In this document: in pieces, positions 1 to 6,422 of the stretch
How the letters are laid out: every line of letters begins with the position of its first letter
Position numbering within the stretch: the first letter of the stretch is position 1
NCBI GenBank assembly: GCA_026713405.1
Contig: JAPOON010000700.1
Coordinates: 1 to 8,614 of the forward strand
Reading direction: 5' to 3'
From: Gammaproteobacteria bacterium
GTDB taxonomy: Bacteria > Pseudomonadota > Gammaproteobacteria > Pseudomonadales > Azotimanducaceae_A
DNA: 8,614 bases
Notes under the pieces: model-generated
Told to the model about the DNA's origin: nothing
Databases searched by the model: none
What the model saw: only the letters and a program-made list of their open reading frames with translations
Translations under genes and position numbers: made by a program

Positions 1-14
1 AGATCGAGAGCCAA

Positions 15-1316
15 TTGCAGGATCTCGAGAGTGAGTTGAGCGACTACGAGAGTTTGAAACGAGCCGGGCCATCGGGCTTTACACTCGACTCGTTCGAAGA
101 TCTCCCGGAGGGATTGATCAGGTCTCGAATCGCCGCTGGCATGAGCCAGCGGGCTTTGGCGGAAAGCCTCGGGCTGACGGCACAGCAGATTCAGCGCTAC
201 GAAGCGGAACGATACCGTTCTGCGAGTTACCGCCGATTGTGCGAGGTGTCGCAAGCGCTCGGAATCAAGATTCGCAACGAGATCCTGCCTCCCCATGTTC
301 CGGTTGATTTCGAGGGACTGCTCGCAAAAGTAGCGCAGGTGGGCCTGCACCGTGACTTCGTGCTGGAAAGGCTGTTGCCGCCTGCCGATTCCGCAACGGC
401 TGAGTATGAGTCTTCGACAGAAGGCGAAGACGGAGCACTGACGGCGAAAACGACGGCCGTGCTCGAGCGTGTATTCGGATGGTCGCCCGCGGAGCTTATG
501 GGCGCAGAGCCATTGACAATTACCGGTTCAAGTAGCGCGGGAGTCCGGTTCAGGCGGTTGGGCCGTCGAGACTCCCAAGCAACGGCCGCATTTGAAACCT
601 ACGCAGGCTACCTGGCCACGCTCGCGGCTCGTGGCATGGGTCCGGAACCATTGGAACACATACCTGCGGATCCGCTGGAGGTGCGCAAGCGCATGGTTGA
701 GCGATACCGTTCGGATGGCTTCGAGAGTGTACTGCGCACGGTGTGGGATCTGGGTGTGGTAGTGCTTCCGCTGCGCGGTCCGCGGACGTTTCACGCCGCC
801 TGCTGGCGGCATGACGGGCGGAGCTCGATCGTACTGAACCAGAGGTCGCCGTTTGAGTCCCGGTGGACTTTCGACCTCCTGCATGAACTGCATCACGCCG
901 CGCAACAGCCTGAGACTCGAACGATTGGCAAAGTCTCGGGCTCTGAGTCAGGGGCAGGCCAGCGGATTGCGGAGGAGGAAGCCGCGGCCAATCGGTTCGC
1001 TGCCGATGTCATGCTCAACGGACGGGCCGAGGAGTTGGCCAAGCTATGCCTGGAACACGGGAACGGATCGTCCGGACGGCTGAAGGATGAGGTTTCCCGA
1101 GTGGCATCGATGCATGACGTGAACGCTGCAGCGTTGGCCAACTACGTTGCGTTCCGCCTGTCACTCGAAGGCATTATCTGGCGGCAAGACGCAAGGCAAT
1201 TGCAAGGGAAAGCTGGCGACCCGTGGGCGGTTGCCCGAGAGGTCTTCAAGGAGCGTTTTGCGTGCCGATTCGACAGCGAAATCGATCGGACACTAATTGC
1301 TCGCGCGCTTCAATGA
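15..1316 (+). CDS. XRE-family HTH / ImmA-IrrE metallopeptidase regulator (5' end outside window)
   Basis: Probable DNA-binding regulator fused to a zinc peptidase, a cytoplasmic architecture that in known ImmA/IrrE proteins cleaves or controls a partner repressor. An XRE helix-turn-helix lies at about residues 33-85 (recognition region MSQRALAESLGLTAQQIQRY). A linker follows, then an ImmA/IrrE (DUF955) domain at about 225-345 with the zinc motif HELHH at residues 290-294 and the expected downstream helix EEEAAANRFAADVML, which supplies the third ligand. The codon at 15 is TTG. The frame stays open to base 1 and reads IESQLQDLESELSDYE, like the N-terminal helix these proteins carry before the HTH, so the true start is most likely upstream of the window. 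The gene converges on the hydrolase, with about 100 bases between. Its partner or target is not visible here. Domain calls are firm; the substrate is unknown. Confidence 0.88.
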   Translation: MQDLESELSDYESLKRAGPSGFTLDSFEDLPEGLIRSRIAAGMSQRALAESLGLTAQQIQRYEAERYRSASYRRLCEVSQALGIKIRNEILPPHVPVDFEGLLAKVAQVGLHRDFVLERLLPPADSATAEYESSTEGEDGALTAKTTAVLERVFGWSPAELMGAEPLTITGSSSAGVRFRRLGRRDSQATAAFETYAGYLATLAARGMGPEPLEHIPADPLEVRKRMVERYRSDGFESVLRTVWDLGVVVLPLRGPRTFHAACWRHDGRSSIVLNQRSPFESRWTFDLLHELHHAAQQPETRTIGKVSGSESGAGQRIAEEEAAANRFAADVMLNGRAEELAKLCLEHGNGSSGRLKDEVSRVASMHDVNAAALANYVAFRLSLEGIIWRQDARQLQGKAGDPWAVAREVFKERFACRFDSEIDRTLIARALQ

Positions 1317-1417
1317 CGTGATGTCGTGCGCAACCTTCAGGCTCAGTAGCGTAGGCTTCCGGGAACACCCACAGGACTCATCCATCGCTACCATGTCGGT
1401 TTGCACCGGCGCCTGCT

Positions 1418-2332
1418 TCACCCGGATTCGCGCCGCCGCTGCAGCAACCAGCTTCGCATCGTCTCCGAAACCAGTTCCGCGGCGTCCTGCTGCACGAAGT
1501 GGCCGGCGCCGGGAACGGTTACCAGCGTGAGATCCCGTTCAAGCCAGTTCCAGGTACCGTTCAGGCCGGCGGCCAGAACGGCCTGGTCATCCAAGCCGTG
1601 GAACATCAGCACCGGCGCCCGCACCTTCGGCAGTGGCTGCCGCGCCGGTGCGTCGTTTGTGGCAGGTCCCACATCAGGGAAGTTGGCCTTGTAGTAATTC
1701 AGCATGGCCTCGAAATCCGAGCGTTCGAAGGCTTCGACGTAGCGGCCGCGGGCGGAATCGTCAGCGACCCACCTGGCAAGAGCTTCGGCAGTGAGTTGTT
1801 CGTGCGCGCCGGGTTTCTGGAACTCCATTGCATATTGGCTGTTGGCTTGCTGTTCGGGATTATTCCTCAGTTCCCGGGCAAATCCGTTGGGATGCGTCAT
1901 GTTGAGGATAACAAGCAGATCCACGAGCTCAGGTCGAGCCATGGCGAGGTTCCAGGCCACTACGCCGCCCCAGTCATGGCCGACGACGATGGCCGCCTCT
2001 TCCCCTTCGGCGGCGATGACGGCAGCCACATCCTGCACCAGTAGCGGCATCGCGTAGTTCTCCACCCCCTTGGGCCTGTCGCTCCGGTTGTAGCCCCGCT
2101 GATCCACGGCGGCGACCCGGAAGCGATCGTTGAGCGCTTCCATCTGGTGGCGCCAGGAATACCAGTAGTCCGGGAAGCCGTGGATCATCACGACGAGGGG
2201 GCCTTCGCCGGCGACGGCGTAGTGGATACGCACCCCGTCGCTGTCCGCGTAGCGGTGCTCGACCATCTCGGCGATATCGGCCATGGCGGGGATGGCAGCC
2301 AGCGTGAGGACCAGTGCGGCAAGATAGTTCAT
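1418..2332 (-). CDS. secreted alpha/beta hydrolase, epoxide hydrolase-like
   Basis: An alpha/beta-fold hydrolase of 304 aa, probably exported. The first 18 residues ([18 protein letters not shown]) form a Sec signal peptide with an AxA-type cleavage site. Motifs in order are HGFP at 51-54 (oxyanion hole), [11 protein letters not shown] at 77-87, and GHDWGG at 118-123 with Asp120 as nucleophile. Then come a cap segment ending NYYKANF (Tyr213/214, candidate epoxide-activating tyrosines), HGLDD at 245-249 (acid Asp248 or 249) and GAGHF with catalytic His278. An Asp nucleophile in GHDWGG is typical of epoxide hydrolases and haloacid/haloalkane dehalogenases; the HGFP/DQRGY context favours epoxide hydrolase. 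The substrate cannot be told. The frame is open 38 codons further upstream, but the ATG at 2332 is preferred because it begins the signal peptide and has AGGAAG seven bases before it. An export signal is less usual in this family. Confidence 0.9.
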   Translation of the reverse strand: MNYLAALVLTLAAIPAMADIAEMVEHRYADSDGVRIHYAVAGEGPLVVMIHGFPDYWYSWRHQMEALNDRFRVAAVDQRGYNRSDRPKGVENYAMPLLVQDVAAVIAAEGEEAAIVVGHDWGGVVAWNLAMARPELVDLLVILNMTHPNGFARELRNNPEQQANSQYAMEFQKPGAHEQLTAEALARWVADDSARGRYVEAFERSDFEAMLNYYKANFPDVGPATNDAPARQPLPKVRAPVLMFHGLDDQAVLAAGLNGTWNWLERDLTLVTVPGAGHFVQQDAAELVSETMRSWLLQRRRESG

Positions 2333-2339
2333 CGGGTGG

Positions 2340-2345
2340 CTTCCT
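2340..2345 (-). promoter_or_regulatory. Shine-Dalgarno site of the alpha/beta hydrolase
   Basis: On the minus strand AGGAAG ends seven bases before the ATG at 2332. This fixes the start at the signal peptide rather than at the longer open frame beginning at 2446. Confidence 0.7.
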
Positions 2346-2361
2346 GGAAGACGGGGCGGCC

Positions 2362-2391
2362 AGAATAGGTGGTTCCGGGCGTTCGATCCAA
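2362..2391 (-). promoter_or_regulatory. possible sigma-70 promoter of the hydrolase
   Basis: Reading the minus strand, TTGGAT (2391-2386) and TATTCT (2367-2362) are separated by 18 bases and lie about 30 bases before the hydrolase ATG. Both boxes are only partial matches to consensus. The position in the 182-base gap after DUF2855 is what makes it plausible. It would give the hydrolase its own transcription start. Confidence 0.3.
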
Positions 2392-2468
2392 GGCGAATCG
2401 ACACAAAGGCGGTGCATCGACGAATCCGTCGGTCACCCCCGGCCAATCATCAGTCAGACCGAAAGCCG

Positions 2469-2494
2469 CGCTTCCACAGGAACCGATGGAAGCG
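2469..2494 (-). terminator. hairpin just after DUF2855, possible weak terminator
   Basis: CGCTTCCA and TGGAAGCG form a perfect 8-bp stem with a 10-base loop, beginning 20 bases past the DUF2855 stop codon. No run of T follows on either strand, so it is not a canonical intrinsic terminator. It could instead end a transcript with Rho, or protect the 3' end. Confidence 0.35.
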
Positions 2495-2514
2495 GTCGCC
2501 CCCGGTTACCGACA

Positions 2515-3627
2515 TTACAGCGACACCATCTGCCCCCGGCCAGGGTGAATCCTGTTTTCCAGCATTTCCAGCCAGAGCGCCTGCAGCCCCTCCACATCCC
2601 GGGTCCATTCCACGGTCATCGACTCACGCAGCCGCTTCGAAAGAGCGGCGCTCGCCTCGCCCGCCTTCAGCATGACTTCGCCCGGCCCCCAATCCCGGTT
2701 GCGCTTGGTAATCTGCGACGGGGCGAAGAAGAACTTCGGCCTGGCGCCGGGCAATGCCGCGCCTGGGGTTTCTTCGCCGGGCAGCCCTGCGCCGCTTCCC
2801 CGGCTCTCCCAGTGCGTGGCCCCGACCATGCAGCTCTCGACCAGGTTGCCTGCAAAGTGGCGGTGCAGCGCCACGGTCAGTGCCCGATTCCCCGACATGT
2901 CGACAAAAGCGGTCGGCACCGTCGCATCGAGAGCCGTTTCATTGCCGTAGGTCAACACCTGGTCGCAACAGTGCAGCGATTCCACGAACGGAACGTTCGC
3001 CGGCGACGTGATGCCGACCACGCGCACGTCGACTTCCGGGTCGTTGTGAAGCAGGTGCGCCAACCCGAAACCCGTCTTGGACGAGACGGACCCGACCGCC
3101 ACCTGGCGCGCCCCGAAAAATCCGTTGTCCTGCAGATAGTCGTAGAGCACGAACGACGTGATGAACAGCGGAAAGAACAGGCACCTTTCCACTTCCAGTT
3201 CCCGCAGGAATTCAGGCTCGGCGTTGGTGCGCCGATAGTTGTTGTATACCTCGGGGAGCGCCTGGCGATGTGCCGCCATGTCGGTGAACTGATCTTCGCG
3301 GATGCGCCCGGGCTGCAAATCGACGGCGTTCGCCATGGGCAGGAACCCCCACAGGCGCTCCCCCTCCGGTATGCCCGGAGAATTCGAAGCCACGACGTTG
3401 CCGCACCCCCACACGGGCACCCTTCCCCACGAACCCTCGGCGGGGAAGAACCCCCAATAGCCGATCTGGTCGCCCGCCACCGCATAGCTGACGTTATTGG
3501 CCGTGAGCCCGAACATCTGTATCTCCACGCGCACGCATCCGTCCTGTAGCGGCTGGAGAGCCCGCCTCTCCACGCGGACATCGCGAAGGTCGTTTCGGTT
3601 GACCCAGAGTTCAATGGAATCACGCAT
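2515..3627 (-). CDS. DUF2855 family protein (MDR/quinone-oxidoreductase-like)
   Basis: A 370-aa protein matching the usual length and motif order of DUF2855, a family of unknown biochemical function related to medium-chain dehydrogenase/reductases. Visible blocks are LTANNVSYAVAGDQIGYW at about 41-58, a conserved FFPAEGSWGRVPVWG stretch at 60-74, and EVYNNYRR at 126-133. SVSSKTGFGLAHLL at about 180-193 sits where the dinucleotide-binding loop of MDR proteins lies. It is followed by VVGITSP, the FVDMSGN strand at about 241-247, VGATHWE at 268-274, and PKFFFAPSQITKR near 297-309. It looks cytoplasmic, with no signal peptide. The ATG at 3627 starts exactly where family similarity begins; the ribosome site before it is weak. 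The frame is open for 52 more codons into a toxin remnant, so a 422-aa fusion from GTG 3783 is possible but less likely. The catalysed reaction is unknown. Confidence 0.88.
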   Translation of the reverse strand: MRDSIELWVNRNDLRDVRVERRALQPLQDGCVRVEIQMFGLTANNVSYAVAGDQIGYWGFFPAEGSWGRVPVWGCGNVVASNSPGIPEGERLWGFLPMANAVDLQPGRIREDQFTDMAAHRQALPEVYNNYRRTNAEPEFLRELEVERCLFFPLFITSFVLYDYLQDNGFFGARQVAVGSVSSKTGFGLAHLLHNDPEVDVRVVGITSPANVPFVESLHCCDQVLTYGNETALDATVPTAFVDMSGNRALTVALHRHFAGNLVESCMVGATHWESRGSGAGLPGEETPGAALPGARPKFFFAPSQITKRNRDWGPGEVMLKAGEASAALSKRLRESMTVEWTRDVEGLQALWLEMLENRIHPGRGQMVSL

Positions 3628-3660
3628 GGCGGGGGACCTGGAGGGATGGAATCGGCGGAT

Positions 3661-3783
3661 TCTCGCATGATCCGGCGCACCCAGCCCACCGAAGTCTCGT
3701 GGATGCAATACGACGTGGGCACCATCGGCATTCAGGCATCGAGCAATCCTTGGCGACAGGCACTCATCGAGGAACAACCGCAC
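3661..3783 (-). pseudogene. truncated DUF5615 PIN-like toxin
   Basis: From GTG 3783 about 41 codons read MRLFLDECLSPRIARCLNAD and then GAHVVLHPRDFGGLGAPDHA. This is the beginning of DUF5615 (a PIN-like, VapC-related predicted RNase toxin), including the acidic Asp6-Glu7 pair of the family's first strand. A full member is about 110-120 aa. Here similarity stops after roughly residue 41, and the frame continues through about a dozen unrelated codons into DUF2855 with no stop. The second half, which would carry the remaining acidic active-site residues, is absent, so it should be inactive. It lies 20 bases downstream of its DUF433 antitoxin, the normal order of this pair. Confidence 0.72.
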
Positions 3784-3803
3784 TGATTTACTGCCACCAT
3801 GAC

Positions 3804-4394
3804 TCAGGCCACGTTTTTCCAGGGGCGCCCGGACGGGCGCCCCCGCAGCGGGTGAGCCCTGGCATAGAGTTCAGCCGCTTCAAACCCTTCACGCGCAACC
3901 TCTGGATAGTCGTCAAGGAGTTCATCGATGGTGTCGCCATCCTGCAGGCGCCCCAAGACGGCATAGACTGTGATTCTAGTTCCGGCTATCACCGGCGTAC
4001 CACCGAGAATGTCCTCATTCGATGTAATACATCGATCACGCGCTGCGCGGTATCGCTCTGCGGAGCCAAGTGAGTCTGCTGCCAATCGCTCAAGGTCGAG
4101 CAGCGCGCCGGGCGCGAATTCGATGGTCTTGAGTTTCATGGGCTCAAGGCGGGCCACGCACCCCCAGATCGATCGTTTGTGCCGTAACGGTAGGTCGTTG
4201 AGCCTCGCTGCTTGCAAGGCATGGAAGTAGGCGACCGCGCGGATGGGGAGATAGCGCGTGGCGCCGCCACGAAATCTGGCGGATGCAGTGAGAGGCTCTA
4301 GTACGCGCGCTTCAACCGCCTTTTCGATCAAGCTGCGGGGAACACCCGACAACGCGGCGGTTTCACGAATCGTCAAGTCCGGTGTGATTGCCAT
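3804..4394 (-). CDS. DUF433 antitoxin with N-terminal HTH-like domain (toxin lost)
   Basis: A predicted VapB-like antitoxin of 196 aa. Residues 1-60 (LTIRETAALSGVPRSLIEKA and following) look like a MerR/XRE-type helix-turn-helix. Residues 118-184 are DUF433, with SNEDILGGTPVIAGTRITVY and a helix containing TIDELLDDYPE. DUF433 proteins usually sit directly before a DUF5615 toxin, bind it, and repress their own promoter. Here the toxin gene follows after 20 bases but is truncated, leaving an orphan antitoxin. The ATG at 4394 is preceded by AAGGA seven bases away and by a good promoter. The reading frame shows no damage, so it may be kept as a regulator or as protection against related toxins elsewhere, which is inference. 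Confidence 0.87.
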   Translation of the reverse strand: MAITPDLTIRETAALSGVPRSLIEKAVEARVLEPLTASARFRGGATRYLPIRAVAYFHALQAARLNDLPLRHKRSIWGCVARLEPMKLKTIEFAPGALLDLERLAADSLGSAERYRAARDRCITSNEDILGGTPVIAGTRITVYAVLGRLQDGDTIDELLDDYPEVAREGFEAAELYARAHPLRGRPSGRPWKNVA

Positions 4395-4395
4395 A

Positions 4396-4419
4396 ATTCA
4401 TTCCTTAACAGGGATGAAT
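4396..4419. promoter_or_regulatory. palindromic candidate operator of the DUF433 antitoxin
   Basis: ATTCATTCC, six bases, then GGGATGAAT form a 9-bp inverted repeat with one mismatch. It covers the predicted transcription start, part of the -10 box and the ribosome-binding site of the antitoxin gene. This placement fits autorepression by the antitoxin's N-terminal DNA-binding domain. In RNA the mismatch becomes a G-U pair, so a 5'-leader hairpin hiding AAGGA is an alternative. Confidence 0.5.
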
Positions 4420-4445
4420 ATAGTGTCGTGCCACTTGGATGGCAA
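4417..4445 (-). promoter_or_regulatory. sigma-70 promoter of the antitoxin/DUF2855 unit
   Basis: On the minus strand TTGCCA (4445-4440) and TATATT (4422-4417) are spaced by exactly 17 bases, both five-of-six matches to consensus. Transcription would start near 4410, about 16 bases before the antitoxin ATG. With the toxin truncated and no terminator seen between, it may also serve DUF2855. Confidence 0.62.
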
Positions 4446-4528
4446 GAAGCTCAGGCGTGTGCGTCGCAGCTCATGGTTTCAGACTCCACCGCTTTTGCTT
4501 TCGTACCCGATACACTCAATTGCCACGC

Positions 4529-4563
4529 GCCCCGATGGGGCACCTCACTTGCGCCCAAGTGGG
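4529..4563. repeat. two adjacent small hairpins upstream of the TPR gene
   Basis: GCCCC-GAT-GGGGC (4529-4541) is followed two bases later by CTCACTTG-CGCC-CAAGTGGG (4544-4563), an 8-bp stem with one G-T pair and a four-base loop. Both lie in the 257-base divergent gap, about 90 bases before the TPR start. No T-run follows on either strand. They could be a structured leader or a barrier between the two units. No convincing plus-strand promoter was found in this gap. Confidence 0.35.
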
Positions 4564-4651
4564 AGCAGCATCTCGCTAGACCAGCCGTAGGAAAATACCC
4601 ACGCTCGTTGATATGCTCCAGACAGCCGCATTGGATTCCGGTTCGCAAATC

Positions 4652-6274
4652 ATGCACATCAGCAAGACCCTGATTGCCATAATTTTCGCAGCAACCCCGA
4701 TGGTTGCTGCCAACCAGCCGGCCGTGCCGCCCATCGCACCGCTTCTGCAAGGCATCGGCCCCCTGCACTTCCCCATCAGCACGGTCGAACCCAGAGCGCA
4801 GCGCTACTTCAACCAGGCGCTGACCCTGGCCTTCGGCTTCAACCACGCCGAAGCCGTGCGCTCCTTCCGCGCCGCTGCCGCCCTGGACCCCACCTGCGGC
4901 ATCTGTTACGCCGGCCAAGCGCTCGCCCTCGGGCCGAACATCAACGCCCCGATGCGCGAAGAGGCCGTTGCGCCGGCCTGGAAGGCCATCGAGTTCGCCC
5001 GTGCCCAGCGGCACCACGAGACCGACCGGGAGCGCGACTACATCGACGCGATCGCCGCACGCTACTCCGAGAATGGCAAAGACCGCGCGGCGCTGGACGC
5101 CGCCTTCTCCGAGGCAATGGCAGCGCTCGCCGCGAAGTACCCCGACGACCTGCACGCCCTGACGCTTTACGCCGAGTCGCTGATGGACCGGATGCCCTGG
5201 GCCTACTGGAACGACGACGGTACGCCGAAGGAAATCACGCCCGCCTTGGTGGAGGCCCTGGAGACGGTGCTTGCCGCAGACCCGGAACACCCGGGCGCGG
5301 CCCACCTTTACATACACGCCATGGAACAGTTCACCCCGAACAAGGCCGAGGAAGCCGCCGACCGCCTGGGCGTCCTGGTACCCGTGGCGGGGCACCTGGT
5401 GCACATGCCCTCGCACATTTACCTGCGCCTGGGCCGGTATCACGATGCCGTGATCGCCAACCAGCAAGCGGCGGCTTCCGATGAGGATTACATCGCGCAG
5501 TGCAATGCGCAGGGCCTCTACCCGGCGGCCTACTATCCGCACAACCTGCACTTTCTGTGGTACGCGGCGATGATGGAAGGACAGCGGGGATTGGCACTGG
5601 CGACGGCAGATCGGTTGCGGGAGCGGGTTCCCGTTGAGGTCGCCCGGCAGATGGGGGCGATTCAGGCTTACCTGCCGGTGCGGATGTTTACGTTCGCGCG
5701 GTTCGGAATGTGGGACGAGGCGCTGGCTGAGCCGCCTGAGGCCGAGGGGCTGCCCTATGCGACGGCCATGTGGCACTACGGGCGGGGACTGGCGCTTGCG
5801 GCGAAAGGGGATGTGGAATCGGCGCGGGCGGAGCTTGCGGCGTTGGAGGCGACGCGGGATAGCGACGAATTCGATCTGGTGGTGCTGCGACGGGCAGAGA
5901 TCAGCAGGAATCTGGTGGACATTGCCGCAAACCTGGTGCGGGCGGGAATTGAGAAGCAGCTTGGGAACACCGAACGGGAGGTTGAACTGCTTCGGGAAGC
6001 GGTAGACATCCAGCTCACGCTGCCGTATTCGGAACCGCCTTTCTGGCACTTTCCCGTTCGACAGGCGCTCGGTACGGCGCTGATACGGAACCGGGACCTG
6101 CAAGCGGCTCAGGAAGTCTTTGCCGCCGACCTGGTTGAATTTCCCGAGAACGGATGGTCGCTGCACGGCCTGCGCGAAGCTCTCGCGGGCGACGGCGAGC
6201 CGGTAGCGGGCGTTGATGCGCGGCTAAAGCTGGCCTGGCGCAATTCGGACATCACGCCGGGGACCGGCTGGTAG
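4652..6274 (+). CDS. exported tetratricopeptide-repeat protein with conserved-looking Cys/His clusters
   Basis: A 540-aa alpha-helical protein built from TPR-like units, probably periplasmic. Residues 1-20 (MHISKTLIAIIFAATPMVAA) form a signal peptide. TPR-type helices are clear at about 48-95 (RYFNQALTLAFGFNHAEAVR, then a Cys pair CGIC at 82-85), 145-180, 235-275, 370-400 and 425-455. His-rich segments AAHLYIHAME (216-225), GHLVHMPSHIYLRLGRYHDA (247-266) and YYPHNLHF (294-301) resemble the recurring motifs of a family annotated only as TPR proteins; their role is unknown, though they could bind a metal. An in-frame ATG at 4613 would add 13 residues before the signal peptide. 4652 is preferred for the normal signal-peptide length, but neither start has a strong ribosome site. 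Coding-strand third positions change from C-rich to G-rich at about 5560. Function is not known; protein scaffolding is the general TPR role. Confidence 0.85.
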   Translation: MHISKTLIAIIFAATPMVAANQPAVPPIAPLLQGIGPLHFPISTVEPRAQRYFNQALTLAFGFNHAEAVRSFRAAAALDPTCGICYAGQALALGPNINAPMREEAVAPAWKAIEFARAQRHHETDRERDYIDAIAARYSENGKDRAALDAAFSEAMAALAAKYPDDLHALTLYAESLMDRMPWAYWNDDGTPKEITPALVEALETVLAADPEHPGAAHLYIHAMEQFTPNKAEEAADRLGVLVPVAGHLVHMPSHIYLRLGRYHDAVIANQQAAASDEDYIAQCNAQGLYPAAYYPHNLHFLWYAAMMEGQRGLALATADRLRERVPVEVARQMGAIQAYLPVRMFTFARFGMWDEALAEPPEAEGLPYATAMWHYGRGLALAAKGDVESARAELAALEATRDSDEFDLVVLRRAEISRNLVDIAANLVRAGIEKQLGNTEREVELLREAVDIQLTLPYSEPPFWHFPVRQALGTALIRNRDLQAAQEVFAADLVEFPENGWSLHGLREALAGDGEPVAGVDARLKLAWRNSDITPGTGW

Positions 6275-6295
6275 AGCGGCACGATGCTTCATGGC

Positions 6296-6331
6296 GCCGG
6301 ACCCTTCACCGGCATGCACCCGCAATCGGGT
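6296..6331. repeat. two small hairpins after the TPR gene
   Basis: GCCGG-ACCCTTCA-CCGGC (6296-6313) and ACCCG-CAAT-CGGGT (6318-6331) are perfect 5-bp stems placed about 20 and 45 bases after the TPR stop. Without a following T-run they are only weak candidates for transcript termination between the TPR gene and the toxin-antitoxin pair. Confidence 0.25.
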
Positions 6332-6371
6332 CGCGCCGAACATCAAGTTGCTTTACGTTCTTTACATAGTT

Positions 6372-6388
6372 CGATAGGTATATTATCG
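6372..6388. promoter_or_regulatory. palindrome in the Xre-RES promoter region (candidate operator)
   Basis: CGATA, seven bases (GGTATAT), TATCG is a perfect inverted repeat in the AT-rich stretch 6345-6390, the only such stretch upstream of the antitoxin. A TATATT at 6379-6384 inside it could serve as a -10 box. CTTTAC occurs twice just upstream (6351-6356, 6360-6365), but no -35 box with ideal spacing is evident. Xre-type antitoxins commonly bind palindromes over their own promoter. Confidence 0.4.
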
Positions 6389-6422
6389 TCAAGCCAATGT
6401 GCCCGGCCCGAGTGCTGAAGCG

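Noticed and set aside
1317..1417. Possible bidirectional terminator between the convergent XRE-ImmA and hydrolase genes
   Set aside because: Only a 6-bp inverted repeat (GTAGCG 1346-1351, CGCTAC 1386-1391) with a 34-base loop was found, and no T-run. This is too weak to call.
1499..2044. 181-codon plus-strand open frame opposite the hydrolase
   Set aside because: It is antisense to the clearly coding alpha/beta hydrolase and shows no recognisable motif.
2333..2446. 38-codon N-terminal extension of the hydrolase
   Set aside because: The extension is Arg-rich and would bury the signal peptide inside the protein; the ATG at 2332 has a good ribosome site.
2314..3549. 411-codon plus-strand open frame opposite DUF2855
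   Set aside because: No domain or signal is visible, the composition is Arg/Pro/His-rich, and the opposite strand carries a complete DUF2855 protein. It is an antisense shadow.
4451..6166. 571-codon open frame on the minus strand opposite the TPR gene
   Set aside because: The translation is rich in Arg, Gly, His, Val and Pro, without recognisable domains, and lies wholly antisense to a gene with signal peptide and TPR repeats. Long antisense frames are expected from GC-biased third positions.
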